Below the pieces are notes generated by a model. The model was given only the letters and a program-made list of their open reading frames with translations. It did not search any database and had not been told where the DNA came from. A stretch of 64,000 bases of DNA from assembly GCA_963798985.1 (NCBI GenBank), contig CAWCVL010000007.1, positions 744,001 to 808,000 on the forward strand, given 5' to 3'. The translations under genes and the position numbers were made by a program. Shown here piece by piece: positions 35,591-44,982 of this stretch; the stretch's first letter is position 1, and each line of letters starts with the position of its first letter. The stretch is from JACCTU01 sp963798985 (GTDB taxonomy: Bacteria > Actinomycetota > Thermoleophilia > Gaiellales > Gaiellaceae).

Positions 35591-36428
35591 TCGGCGCGCA
35601 CTGCGGGGGCGGCGTGAAGGCGCGCTCGACAAGGCGGTCGAGATGGGCGCCGACGCCGTCCAGCTGTTCACGCAGAGCCCACGCGCGTGGAAACCCCCGA
35701 CGCCGAACCCGGAGCTGTACGAAGCGTTCCGCGCGCAGCGGGACGAGACCGGGATGGGCGCCGTCCTCTGCCACGCGATCTATCTCGTCAACCTCGCCGC
35801 CCCGAACGACGAGGTGTACGAGAAGAGCGTCGCCGCGATGTGCAGCACGATGGACATCGCCTGCGCGATCGAGGCCGACGGCGTCGTCTTCCACGTCGGC
35901 TCGCACCTCGGCTCCGGCTTCGAGCACGGACTCGAGCGCGTGCTGCCCGCGATGGAGCAGGTCCTCGAACGTTGCTCGGAGCGCACGTGGCTGCTGATGG
36001 AGAACTCGGCGGGCGCCGGCGCCACGATCGGCCGATCGATCGAGGAGCTCGCGACGCTCTTCGAGAAGCTCGACCGCCATCCGCGACTCGGCGTCTGCCT
36101 CGACTCGTGCCATCTCTACGTCTCCGGCTACGACGTGACTGACCCCGATGCGGTCGCCGCGGTCCTCGCCGAGCTCGACGACGCGGTCGGGCTCGACCGG
36201 CTGCGCTGCCTGCACGTGAACGACTCGAAGTCGGCGCTCGGCTCGAACAGCGACCGCCACGACAACATCCTCGACGGCGTGATGGGCGAAGGGCTCGGCG
36301 CGTTCCTCGCGCACCCGAAGGTGCAGGGGCTACCGGCGATCCTCGAGGTGCCGGGCGCGGACGACAAGGGCCCGAACGCGGACGAGCTCCGCAAGACGCG
36401 CGAGCTCCACGCACGCTGGACGTCCTAG
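35584..36428 (+). pseudogene. nfo: Endonuclease IV (AP endonuclease), one frameshift near the start
   Basis: GTG 35584 overlaps the AlkZ-like copy B and reads VLIGAHCGGGVK; near 35618 the frame slips and ALDKAVEMGADAVQLFTQSPRAW continues in another. The rest is a clear endonuclease IV barrel: VFHVGSH, LMENSAGAG, LGVCLDSCHLYVSGYD, CLHVNDSK with the downstream DRHDNI zinc-ligand motif, and AILEVPG. The enzyme cleaves DNA at abasic sites. Missing one G in the run near 35618 would explain the break. Confidence 0.82.
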
Positions 36429-36835
36429 GCGTTCGGTGTTATTCGCGCGAAGATCCGGAAGTTCGGCTGCCCGTCGGGCAGCTCGAAGAACTCCGGGTTG
36501 ACGCAGCCGAGGTCGTCCGTCCGGCTCTCGTAGGTGCTCTCGACCTCGGTGTGGCACATCGGCAGCGGCTGGCGGATCGCACGCACCGCCCCGAAGCCCC
36601 CGTGCCGCTCGGCCGCCTCGAGCTTGTCGAGGTCGATCTCGACCGCGTAGACCTTCTGCAGGCAGCCGACGTAGCGGTGCCCGTGCGCCTCGTAGGCGTA
36701 GAGGAACGGGCAGGCCTTCGCGATGCAGGCCGACGGGTGCACGACCTTGTCGCAGTGCACTTCGCAGCGCCGACATTCGACCTCGTCCTGGGGCCGCAGG
36801 GGGAGGGTGGCGGCGGACTGCTCGACGTACGCCAT
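36425..36835 (-). CDS. Cys-rich protein of unknown function
   Basis: A 136-residue protein (start MAYVEQSAATLPLRP; longer forms start at 36853 or 36925). Cysteines at 21, 24, 28, 37, 42 and 58 (ECRRCEVHC, ACIAKACPF, GCLQK) suggest a zinc or iron-sulfur site. The second half (YAVEIDLDKLEAAERHGGFGAVRA, MCHTEVESTYESR) has few Cys. No family is recognised. It ends just past the nfo stop, convergent with it. Confidence 0.6.
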   Translation of the reverse strand: MAYVEQSAATLPLRPQDEVECRRCEVHCDKVVHPSACIAKACPFLYAYEAHGHRYVGCLQKVYAVEIDLDKLEAAERHGGFGAVRAIRQPLPMCHTEVESTYESRTDDLGCVNPEFFELPDGQPNFRIFARITPNA

Positions 36836-36914
36836 TCCCTGAATTGTCGGCATGAAGAAGGGGCTGCGCAAGACTTGACAGAACGGCTTCTCAGGAGTAA
36901 GCGCGGGTGAGTCC

Positions 36915-37409
36915 TCACTCACCATTGAGCCGGCGGACCACGTTCAGGACGTCCATCTGCGTGAACGCCTGGTGGTCCGGCTCGGCCCCGTCGGGATGGT
37001 CGTCCGCGCGGAACCAGAGGGCCTGGACGGTCGTCATCCCGAGCTCGGACGCGCCGCGCACGTCCTCGTAGAGCCGGTCGCCGACGAAGAGCGCGGCCCC
37101 GGCCGAGACGCCGAGCGCGGCGAGCGCGAGCTCGAAGATCTCGGCGCCGGGCTTGCTCCACCCCACCTCGGAGGAGAAGACGGCGTAGTCGATCCGCTCC
37201 GCGATCCCCGACTCCGCGAGCTCGCCGTGCAGGAGCGCGGGCGGGTCGGACGCGTTCGAGACGACGCCGAGCTTCAGCCCTCGGTTCCGGAGCGCCTCGA
37301 GGAGCGCGTGGGTCGTCGAGTCGAGCCGGCGCGCTGCGTCGCGCGGCTCGTCGTCCGGCGCCGGGATCGCCAGCGTGTGGCCCCAGGCGAAGAGGACGGC
37401 GTCGATCAT
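36915..37409 (-). CDS. HAD-like protein lacking the catalytic Asp
   Basis: A 164-residue HAD-fold protein. Motif II VVSNAS, motif III Lys (GWSKPGAEIF) and motif IV VGDRLYEDVRG are normal. Motif I, usually FDWG(D/G)TL in this subfamily, reads FAWGHTL, so the nucleophile Asp is Ala8. The cap region between motif I and II is also very short. The protein may be inactive or regulatory, or the start region may be altered. It is divergent from the cax gene by 22 bp. Confidence 0.65.
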   Translation of the reverse strand: MIDAVLFAWGHTLAIPAPDDEPRDAARRLDSTTHALLEALRNRGLKLGVVSNASDPPALLHGELAESGIAERIDYAVFSSEVGWSKPGAEIFELALAALGVSAGAALFVGDRLYEDVRGASELGMTTVQALWFRADDHPDGAEPDHQAFTQMDVLNVVRRLNGE

Positions 37410-37431
37410 CGCGTCAGTAACGTACTGGGCC

Positions 37432-38474
37432 GTGACGCGGCGCATCCTGACGGCATCGCTCGGCCTCGCTCCGCTCACGATCGCGATCCACTTCCTCGTG
37501 CACCCGGGGTCGACCGTGGACTTCGTGCTCGCCGCGATCAGCCTGATCCCGCTCGCGTGGCTGATCGGCGAGGCGACCGAGCACGCGGCGCACCACACCG
37601 GGGCGGGCGTCGGCGGCTTCCTGAACGCGACGTTCGGGAACGCGCCCGAGCTGATCATCGCGCTCTTCGCCGTCTCGGACGGCCTGTTCGAGGTCGTGCG
37701 CGGTTCGCTCACGGGGAGCGTCGTCGGCAACCTGTTGCTCGTGCTCGGCTTCTCGCTGCTCTTCGGAGGACGCGGTGCAATCGACCGCGCGTCGTCGTTC
37801 CTGTCGATCGGGCTCGTCGGGTTCGCGGCGGTCATGTTTTTGATCCCGGCGATTCCGGGCTGGGAAGGCGATCCCGAGCGGAACTCGCTCGCGAAGCTCT
37901 CGGTGATCCCGTCCGTGATCCTGCTCGTCGTCTACGTCGCTCGTCACCTGGTACTCGCTACGCCGGCACCGGCTGCTGCACGTCTCGGACGAAGCGAAGG
38001 AGATGGAGGGCTGGTCGCTCCGGACTTCACTCATCGTGCTCGGCGGCGCGACAGTCGTGACCGCGCTGATCGCCGAGATCCTCGTCGGGTCGGTCGACGC
38101 GTTCGCCGAGAGCGTCGGGCTGTCGGAGTTCTTCGTCGCGGCCGTGATCATCGCGATCGTCGGGAACGCGGCCGAGCACGGCGGGGCGGTCGTCGTCGCT
38201 GCGCGCGGCAACATCAAGCTGGCGGCCGAGATCGCCCTCGCCTCGAGCGCGCAGGTGGCCGTGTTCCTGATCCCGGCCGTCGCGCTGCTCTCCTGGCTGA
38301 TCGACCCCTTGGCGCTGTCGTTCCGCCCGGTCGAGATCGCGGTGCTCTTCGGCTCGACCGCCGTGACGGCGGTCCTGCTCGCCGACGGGCAATCCAGCCG
38401 CGCTGAAGGGCGTTGTCCTGATCTTCACGTACGTCGTCGCGGCGGCCGCGTTCTTCATCGCGGGCGACAGGTAG
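37432..38474 (+). pseudogene. Ca2+/H+ antiporter (CaCA family), two frameshifts
   Basis: GTG 37432 begins a Cax-type antiporter with the repeated alpha motifs GNAPELIIALFA (first half) and GNAAEHGGAVVVA (second half), and about ten membrane helices. The frame breaks near 37950 (RHL then WYSLRRHRLLHVSDEAKEM in another frame) and near 38390 (DGNPAALKGVVLIFTYVV needs removal of one C), ending at 38474. All expected segments are present in order, so an otherwise complete gene of about 347 residues is damaged by two indels. Confidence 0.78.
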
Positions 38475-38484
38475 GTTGAGCCCG

Positions 38485-39222
38485 ATGAGCCAGAACGGAG
38501 CTGTCGTCCACGCAAGTGACGTGACGCGAATCTACGGCGAGGGCGAGACCGCGGTCAACGCCTTGCAAGGCGTCTCGCTGGACATCCCGCAAGGCGACCT
38601 GACGGCGATCATGGGGCCGTCCGGCTCGGGGAAGTCGACGCTGATGCACATTCTCGCGGGCCTCGACAAGCCGACTGCCGGCGACGTCGCGATCGCCGGC
38701 ACCGACATCACGCGGCTCGGGGACGGCGACCTGACGAAGCTCCGCCGCGAGCACATCGGCTTCGTGTTCCAGTTCTTCAACCTGCTGCCGATGCTCACCG
38801 CGGAAGAGAACATCCTGCTGCCGCTCTCGATCGCCGGTGAGAAGCCCGAGCCGGAGTTCTTCGAGACGCTGATCCACGACGTCGGCCTCGCGGACCGGCG
38901 CTCCCACCGGCCCTCGGAGCTCTCGGGCGGCCAGCAGCAGCGGGTGGCGATCGCACGCGCGCTCGTCTCCCGCCCGACGGTCGTCTTCGCCGACGAGCCG
39001 ACGGGCAACCTCGACTCGAAGACCGGCAGCGAGATCCTCGAGCTCCTCAGGCACTCCGTCGAGGAGTACGGGCAGACGACCGTGATGGTCACGCACGAGC
39101 CCCGCGCAGCGGCGATCGCCAATCGCGTGCTCTTTCTCGCGGACGGCAAGATCGTCAAAGAGCTCCCGCGCTCGACGCAGCCCGAGATTCTCGCGGCGCT
39201 CGACGCGATCACGACGGCGTGA
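38485..39222 (+). CDS. ABC transporter ATP-binding protein (MacB/LolD type)
   Basis: A 245-residue ATPase with Walker A GPSGSGKST, Q-loop VFQFFNLLP, signature LSGGQQQRVAIARAL, Walker B VVFADEPTGNLD and H-loop MVTHEP. The NLLPMLTAEENILLPL region is typical of MacB/LolD-type exporters. It overlaps the permease gene by four bases. Confidence 0.9.
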   Translation: MSQNGAVVHASDVTRIYGEGETAVNALQGVSLDIPQGDLTAIMGPSGSGKSTLMHILAGLDKPTAGDVAIAGTDITRLGDGDLTKLRREHIGFVFQFFNLLPMLTAEENILLPLSIAGEKPEPEFFETLIHDVGLADRRSHRPSELSGGQQQRVAIARALVSRPTVVFADEPTGNLDSKTGSEILELLRHSVEEYGQTTVMVTHEPRAAAIANRVLFLADGKIVKELPRSTQPEILAALDAITTA

Positions 39223-41780
39223 TCAAGTTCGCCCTGAAGGGGCTGCTCGGCCGCAAGCTGCGCACCGCTCTGACCGCGGTCGCGATCGTGCTGGGGGTCG
39301 CGATGGTGAGCGGCACCTACGTGCTCACAGACTCGATCGACCAGGCGTTCGACGCGATCTTCAACGATGTCCGGCAAGGCTCGGATGCCGTGATCACGGG
39401 CAGGGCCGCGTTCGATCTCACCGACGGAAGCGGCAGCGAGGCCCCCACGCTCGACGAGTCCCTGCTCGCGCGCGTCCGCGGGCTCCCGGAGGTTCAGCAG
39501 GCCGAGGGCGGCGTGGACAGCGAGTCGACGGTCCTGATCGACAAGGAAGGCGAGGCGATCGTCGGCAACGCTCCGAGCATCGGCTTCAGCATCTCCGACG
39601 GAGAGTCTCCGTTCAACCCGCTGAGGCTCGTCCAGGGAGGCTGGCCCGGGCCGAACGAGATCGTGATCGACGAGGCGACGGCGAAGAAGGAGGACTTCAC
39701 GGTCGGGGACACGATCAGGGTCCAGGCCGAGGGGGCCGTGCAGCAGTTCCGAATCTCGGGGCTCGTCCGCTTCGGCGACACCCTGTCGACGATCGGGGAC
39801 GCGACGCTCGCCGGTTTCGACCTTCCGACGGCCCAGCGTCTCTACAACAAGGTGGGCCGCCTCGACGAGATCGCCGTCTCGTCACGCCCGAACGTCTCGC
39901 CCGAACAGCTCACCAAGGCGATCGAAGGCGTGATCCCCGTGACGGCGCAGGTTCGGACCGGTCAGGCCCAGGCAACCGAGGAAGCCTCCGAGACCAACGA
40001 GTTCATCACGTTCCTCCAGGGCTTCCTGCTCGCGTTCGCAGGGATCGCGCTCTTCGTCGGGAGCTTCGTGATCGCGAACTCGCTCGCGATCACGATCGCG
40101 CAGCGTACGCGCGAGTTCGCGACGATCAGGACGATCGGGGCGTCGCGCAAGCAGGTGCTCGGCTCGATCGTCCTCGAGTCGCTCGTCGTCGGGATCCTCG
40201 CTTCCTTGATCGGGCTCTTCCTCGGCCTCGGGCTCGCAACCGTTCTCTTCAAGCTCTTCGACGCGGTCGGGTTCACGCTGCCGAACACCGGACTCGTCTT
40301 CGAGACGCGCACGATCGTGGTCTCGCTCCTGGTCGGCATCCTCGTCACGCTCGTCGCCAGCCTCCGGCCGGCGATCCGCGCGACGCGCGTGCCGCCGATC
40401 GCCGCGGTCCGTGAAGGAGCGACGTTGCCGGAGTCGCGCTTCGCGCCTTACCGCACGATCGGCGCAACGCTGCTGACCCTCTTCGGGTTCGCGGCGATTC
40501 TCTACGCGCTGTTCGCACCCGACCTCGGGACGACGAGCCTGCTCCTCTGGCTCGGGCTCGGCGCGCTGTTGGTCTTCGTGGGCTTCGCGCTGCTCTCGGT
40601 CAAGTTCATCCGCCCGCTCGCGTACGCCCTCGGATGGCCCGCCACCAGGATCGGCGGCGCTGCGGGCGCGCTCGCCCGCGACAACGCCCGGCGGAACCCG
40701 CAGCGCACCGCCTCGACGGCCTCGGCGCTGATGATCGGGCTCGCGCTGGTCACGCTCGTCGCGGTGCTCGCCGCGGGCATCACGTCGACGTTCCGCGGCG
40801 CGGTCGAGGACTTGTGGACGGACGCGGACTACGCGGTGACGGCGCAGAACAACTTCTCGCCCATTCCGGCCTCCGTGAGCGAGGGGATCGCCGACGTGCC
40901 CGGCGTCGAAGCGGTCGGCGACGTCCGCACCGGCGACGCTCAGGCGTTCGGCAACCCGTTCTTCGCGACCGCCGTCACCCCCGCGCTCAGCACGATGCTC
41001 GACCTCACGTGGGCGGAAGGCCCAGAAGACGTCCTCGCGCAGCTCGGCGACGACGGCGCGGTCGTCGACGACGGCTACGCCGCCGACCACGACCTTCGAC
41101 TCGGCTCGGCGATCCGCCTGACGTTCGCCAACGGCGACCGGGAGACCTTCCGGGTCGATGGCATCTTCGATCCGCCCGCGGGCGGATCACCCTTCGGCCC
41201 GGTCACGATCTCCGCCGCGGAGTGGGACCAGCACAACGCGAACCCGCGCAACCTCTTCTCCTTCGTGCGCATGCAAGGCGGTCAGACCGACGCGAACCAG
41301 GCAGAGCTCGAGCAGGCGCTCAGTGACTTCCCGAACGCGAAGGCGCAGACGAGGAGCGAGTTCATCGACAACCAGATCGCGGGCCTGAGCGCGATCCTGA
41401 ACATCCTCTACGTCCTGCTCGCGCTCTCCGTCGTCGTCTCGCTCTTCGGGATCGTCAACACGCTCGTCCTGACGGTGTTCGAGCGCACCCGCGAGATCGG
41501 GATGCTGCGTGCGATCGGCATGACCCGCCGGCAGGTGCGGCGAATGATCCGCCACGAGAGCGTGATCACCGCGCTGATCGGCGGCTTCCTCGGGATCATT
41601 CTCGGCGTGGTGCTCGGCGCGCTGCTGGTGGCGCGAATCGACTTCATCGACTTCACGCTGCCGGTCGGCTCGCTGATCGTGTTCACGATCGCGACGATCG
41701 CCGTCGGGATCATCGCCGCCGTGTGGCCGGCGCGGCGAGCAGCTCGGCTGAACGTGCTCCAGGCGCTTCAGTACGAGTAG
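39219..41780 (+). CDS. FtsX/MacB-like ABC exporter permease
   Basis: An 853-residue permease from GTG 39219. It has two FtsX-like modules: a first helix (LRTALTAVAIVLGVAMVSGTY), a large extracytoplasmic domain, three helices (about 265-400), then a second set beginning LARDNARRNPQRTASTASALMIGLALV and ending in three helices with VFERTREIGMLRAIGMTRRQVR. This is the usual partner of a MacB-type ATPase, exporting peptides, lipids or drugs. Its last 13 bases overlap the convergent serine hydrolase gene. Confidence 0.88.
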   Translation: MIKFALKGLLGRKLRTALTAVAIVLGVAMVSGTYVLTDSIDQAFDAIFNDVRQGSDAVITGRAAFDLTDGSGSEAPTLDESLLARVRGLPEVQQAEGGVDSESTVLIDKEGEAIVGNAPSIGFSISDGESPFNPLRLVQGGWPGPNEIVIDEATAKKEDFTVGDTIRVQAEGAVQQFRISGLVRFGDTLSTIGDATLAGFDLPTAQRLYNKVGRLDEIAVSSRPNVSPEQLTKAIEGVIPVTAQVRTGQAQATEEASETNEFITFLQGFLLAFAGIALFVGSFVIANSLAITIAQRTREFATIRTIGASRKQVLGSIVLESLVVGILASLIGLFLGLGLATVLFKLFDAVGFTLPNTGLVFETRTIVVSLLVGILVTLVASLRPAIRATRVPPIAAVREGATLPESRFAPYRTIGATLLTLFGFAAILYALFAPDLGTTSLLLWLGLGALLVFVGFALLSVKFIRPLAYALGWPATRIGGAAGALARDNARRNPQRTASTASALMIGLALVTLVAVLAAGITSTFRGAVEDLWTDADYAVTAQNNFSPIPASVSEGIADVPGVEAVGDVRTGDAQAFGNPFFATAVTPALSTMLDLTWAEGPEDVLAQLGDDGAVVDDGYAADHDLRLGSAIRLTFANGDRETFRVDGIFDPPAGGSPFGPVTISAAEWDQHNANPRNLFSFVRMQGGQTDANQAELEQALSDFPNAKAQTRSEFIDNQIAGLSAILNILYVLLALSVVVSLFGIVNTLVLTVFERTREIGMLRAIGMTRRQVRRMIRHESVITALIGGFLGIILGVVLGALLVARIDFIDFTLPVGSLIVFTIATIAVGIIAAVWPARRAARLNVLQALQYE

Positions 41781-42896
41781 CCGGGCTCCCGGCGGAACGG
41801 GTAGCCCGCCCACCAGAGCTGGATCGGCTCACCGTCCTCGCCACGGACGACGCGGAGCAGCTCGCCCTCCTCGTGGCCCTGCACCGAGCGGAAGCGGTCG
41901 GGCGCTTCCTGGACGAAGACCGCGTCGTCGGTCTCGAGCCGGCCCGTCCAGCGAAAGCGGTGCTCGATGCCCTCCGACCACCACGAGCCGAGGATCCCCT
42001 CGAGCTCCGGCGGCGACGGCTCGTCGACGCGCCGGCTGCCGCTCTGCGGAACGAGTGACGCCGCGAGCGCGCGACCGCCCCCGAACTGCGTCGCGTTCGT
42101 CAGCACCGCAGCGCCCGCGTTCGCGTCGCGGTCGTAGAGCAGGATCGACCGGAAGCCGACGGTCGCGCCCTCGTGCCCCCAGAGCTCGCGCCCGTCGACG
42201 CGGACGCATTCCACGCCGAGCCCGAAGGCCTCGTCCCAACCCGCGTGGGCGTACGGCCGGTGGAGCTCCTCCAGGCCGAGGAGGTGCGTTCCCCAGCGGG
42301 CGACGTCGCCGGCCGTGCTCCAGAGCCCGCCCGAGGCGCTCGTCCCGCCCTTGACGAGCTTCCGCTCCGGGCGGTCGCGCAAGAAGCCGCGTGCGTGGGG
42401 CTCCTGGGGCACCCACGTCGTCCGGCGCAGGCCTTGCGGCTCGAGCAGCAACGTCCGGATCGCATCCTCGAGCGGCTTGCCCGCTCGCTCCGCCACGAGC
42501 TCACCGAGCACCACGTAGCCGAGGTTCGAGTAGTGGAAGCGCCCGGGCGGCAGCACGCGCTCGGCCTCGTCGAATCGCGCGACGACCTCTTCGCGCGCAG
42601 GGAACTCGAGCGTCGCCCACTCTTCCCCGGGAAGCTCGCGCTGGAGGCCCGACGTGTGCGAGAGCAGCTGCCGCGGCGTCCCGAAGCGCAGCGGCTCGTC
42701 GAGGTCGACGCCGCAGCTCGAGGAGCGACGCCGCAACGAAGGTCTTCGTGACCGACGCGATCGCGTACTGCGTGTCCGGCCGCGCGTCCCCCGCGGTGTC
42801 CGCCCAGGTGACCTCGCCGTCCTCGAAGACCGCGGCGGAGATGCTCGGGAGGCCGTGCTCCTCGAGCGCGCGCTCGAGGACGTCAGGCTTCGACAA
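41768..42896 (-). pseudogene. Serine hydrolase of the beta-lactamase/DD-peptidase class, one frameshift
   Basis: The first part (start 42896, MSKPDVLERALEEHGLPSIS) carries the SxxK motif in AIASVTKTFVAAS. Near 42720 the frame slips and GVDLDEPLRFGTPRQLLSHTSG, YxN in FHYSNLGYV and GHEGATVGFRS follow in another frame to 41768. Repaired length is about 376 residues. It overlaps threonine aldolase by 14 bases and the exporter permease by 13. Confidence 0.75.
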
Positions 42897-43926
42897 GCAC
42901 GCCGAGCGCGCGCGGGATCAGGTCGATCGCGCGCTCGATGTCCTCGTCCGAGACGTCGAGGTGGGTGACCGCACGCAGCCTCGTCGGGTGCACGGTCGCG
43001 GACAGGCCGACGCCGTGCTCCTTCAGCCGTGCGAGCGCTTCCCACTTCGTCAGCCCGTATGGCTCGACGTCGAGCTGCACGAAGTTCGTCTCGACCGCGT
43101 CGAGGTCGATCGCGACGCCGGCTGCCGCGAGTCCTTCCGCAAGGCGGCGCGCCCGCGCGTGGTCCTCCGCGAGCCGGTCGACGTTGTGGTCGAGCGCGTA
43201 GACGCCTGCGGCCGCGACGATCCCGGCCTGTCGCATCGCGCCGCCGAAGAGGTGCTTCGCGCGCCGCGCCTTCACCATCAGCTCCTCCGAGCCGGCGACG
43301 ACCGCGCCGAGCGGGCAGCCGAGGCCCTTCGAGAGACAGAGCGTGACCGTGTCGAAGCGACCGCCGATCTCGGCCGCCGGTACGCCGAGCGCGACCGCCG
43401 CGTTCACCACGCGCGCGCCGTCGAGGTGCACGCGGAGCTCGAGCTCGCGCGCGGTCTCGACCACCGCCGCGAGCTCGTCGAGCGGCCACACCCGCCCGCC
43501 GGACGAGTTGTGCGTGTTCTCGAGCGAGACGAGCTTCGTCACCGGCTCGTGCCCCGAGCGCGGGTCGGTCATCGCGGCGCGGATCTGCTCCGGCGCGAGC
43601 CGCCCCGCATAGCCGGGCAACGGACGCGTGAACAGCCCCGAGTGCGCCGCCGGCCCGCCCTGCTCGGCGATGAAGAGGTGCGAGTGCTCCTCGGCGATCA
43701 CGACGTCGCCGGGCTCGGTGAGGATCCGGATCGCGATCTGGTTGGCCATCGTCGCGGTCGGGAGGTAGACGGACGCCTCGTGACCCAGGAGCTCGGCGGC
43801 GCGCGACTCGAGTTCGAGCACGGTCGGGTCCTCGCGCTTCTGCTCGTCGCCGACGACCGCGTTCGCGATCGCCTGGCGCATGCCTGGGCTGGGCTGCGTG
43901 AGCGTGTCGGAGCGGAGCTCGATCAC
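42883..43926 (-). CDS. Low-specificity L-threonine aldolase
   Basis: A 347-residue fold-type I PLP enzyme that splits L-threonine or allo-threonine into glycine and acetaldehyde. The N-terminus IELRSDTLTQPSPGMRQAI, the SLENTHNSSGG segment, HLDGARVVNAA and the PLP lysine K200 in LCLSKGLGCPLG are diagnostic. Glycine made here could feed the glycine cleavage genes at 55-59 kb, though they are not linked. It is followed closely by the serine hydrolase. Confidence 0.9.
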   Translation of the reverse strand: MIELRSDTLTQPSPGMRQAIANAVVGDEQKREDPTVLELESRAAELLGHEASVYLPTATMANQIAIRILTEPGDVVIAEEHSHLFIAEQGGPAAHSGLFTRPLPGYAGRLAPEQIRAAMTDPRSGHEPVTKLVSLENTHNSSGGRVWPLDELAAVVETARELELRVHLDGARVVNAAVALGVPAAEIGGRFDTVTLCLSKGLGCPLGAVVAGSEELMVKARRAKHLFGGAMRQAGIVAAAGVYALDHNVDRLAEDHARARRLAEGLAAAGVAIDLDAVETNFVQLDVEPYGLTKWEALARLKEHGVGLSATVHPTRLRAVTHLDVSDEDIERAIDLIPRALGVLVEA

Positions 43927-43930
43927 GCCG

Positions 43931-44314
43931 TCACGCTAGCCGGTACGCGGGCTCGAGCCCGGGGAACATCGGGAAGTGCCGTACGTTCGTCGTGAGCAGG
44001 GTTGCGTCGAGCTCGAGCGCCGTGGCGGCGATCAGGTAGTCGCCGTCCTCGATGCCCCGGTTCGTGGCGCGGTGACGCTGCGCGAGCTCGGCGGCCCGCC
44101 GCGCGACGCGCTCGTCGACGGGATAGACGTCGAGCAGCGCGAGGAACTCTTCCGTCTCGTCTTCTTCTTCCGCCCGCATGCCCGACAGGACCTCGAAGCG
44201 CGTGATCTCGCTGGCGGCCAGACCCCCTGCGGCCTGCGCGGCCGTCACTGCGGCGACCGCCGGGGGTGCGTCGCGGAGGAAGTCGATCGCGACGCTCGTG
44301 TCGAGGAGGTTCAC
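43931..44314 (-). CDS. vapC: VapC-type PIN-domain toxin
   Basis: A 127-residue PIN domain from GTG 44314. Acidic active-site residues are visible: D5 in LLDTSVAIDFL, Glu in ASEITRFEVLSG, and Asp residues in GIEDGDYLIAATAL. VapC toxins cut RNA and are held inactive by a VapB antitoxin. The start overlaps the antitoxin stop, the normal vapBC arrangement. Confidence 0.88.
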   Translation of the reverse strand: MNLLDTSVAIDFLRDAPPAVAAVTAAQAAGGLAASEITRFEVLSGMRAEEEDETEEFLALLDVYPVDERVARRAAELAQRHRATNRGIEDGDYLIAATALELDATLLTTNVRHFPMFPGLEPAYRLA

Positions 44315-44581
44315 CGCTCTTCGAGCGCGCGGAGGTTGGCGTTCATGTCGCCGCTACGGATCGCGCGGACGTACTCGTCGCCGGTGAACTTGCGGTTCTT
44401 CCAGGCCCCGCGCTCGCGCGCAGCGCTCGAGCCTCTCCTCCGGCGAGAGCTCGCGCTTCGGGCCGTAGGTGTCGCGGATCGCCCGGCGGATGAGCTCCGA
44501 CCGGGACGCGCCAGTGACCCTGCTCGCCCGCTCGAGGACCTCGAGGTCGCGCTCTTCGAGGTGGATCTGCGCCCGAACCAT
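44311..44581 (-). pseudogene. vapB: VapB-type ribbon-helix-helix antitoxin, one frameshift
   Basis: The start MVRAQIHLEERDLEVLER and helix region SRSELIRRAIRD are a ribbon-helix-helix DNA-binding domain. The frame slips near 44412 in a GC-repeat tract; adding one C restores RERGAWKNRKFTGDEYVRAI and the end NLRALEER, whose stop overlaps vapC. Intact length is about 90 residues. If the break were real the toxin would lack its neutraliser, so a read error is likely. Confidence 0.75.
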
Positions 44582-44590
44582 ACGTCCATT

Positions 44591-44617
44591 CTACATCACC
44601 TGGTGTAACTCTACACC
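44591..44617. promoter_or_regulatory. Inverted-repeat operator of vapBC
   Basis: Half sites TRCACC/GGTGTA occur three times in a row: CATCACC, GGTGTA (44602-44607) and TACACC (44612-44617), forming two overlapping inverted repeats. They overlap a TAGAAT-like -10 box about eight bases before the antitoxin ATG. Ribbon-helix-helix antitoxins typically repress their own promoter at such sites. Confidence 0.6.
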
Positions 44618-44982
44618 GTCCGCGGAAGCCCTGTTTACACCGGGCAGCCCGTGGGGCTTCGCATTCCGTGACTGCGGATGCACTGAAGGGCGACCGGGCG
44701 TCTGTCGGCCGCGAAGGCGATCGCCGCTGGACGAGGCGCGAGCCGGCTGCTCGACACGCTGATCAGCGTGGAGATCGTCCCCGCTCGAGAGAAGGAGGCT
44801 TACGCCGCGGCGAAGATCGTCGATCCGTTCCTCCGCGGCCTCGGCGACGCAGGCGGCACGCGTCGCTGAGCGCACACCTCGAACCGGCGGCCCGAGCTCT
44901 CGTGCGCGCGGTCGACGACCGAGCACCGGCGCTTCGTCGCGCAGCCTGGGCGGCGCTGCAGAAGCTCGCCGCCTGCTGACGC
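44618..44982. other. Region with a possible short remnant gene
   Basis: One short frame reads SAAKAIAAGRGASRLLDTL then REKEAYAAAKIVDPFLRGL and stops near 44870; a neighbouring frame continues AHLEPAARALVRAVDDRAPAL to 44979. They could be halves of one small helical protein, but no start or ribosome site supports it. Nothing else is recognised. Confidence 0.3.
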
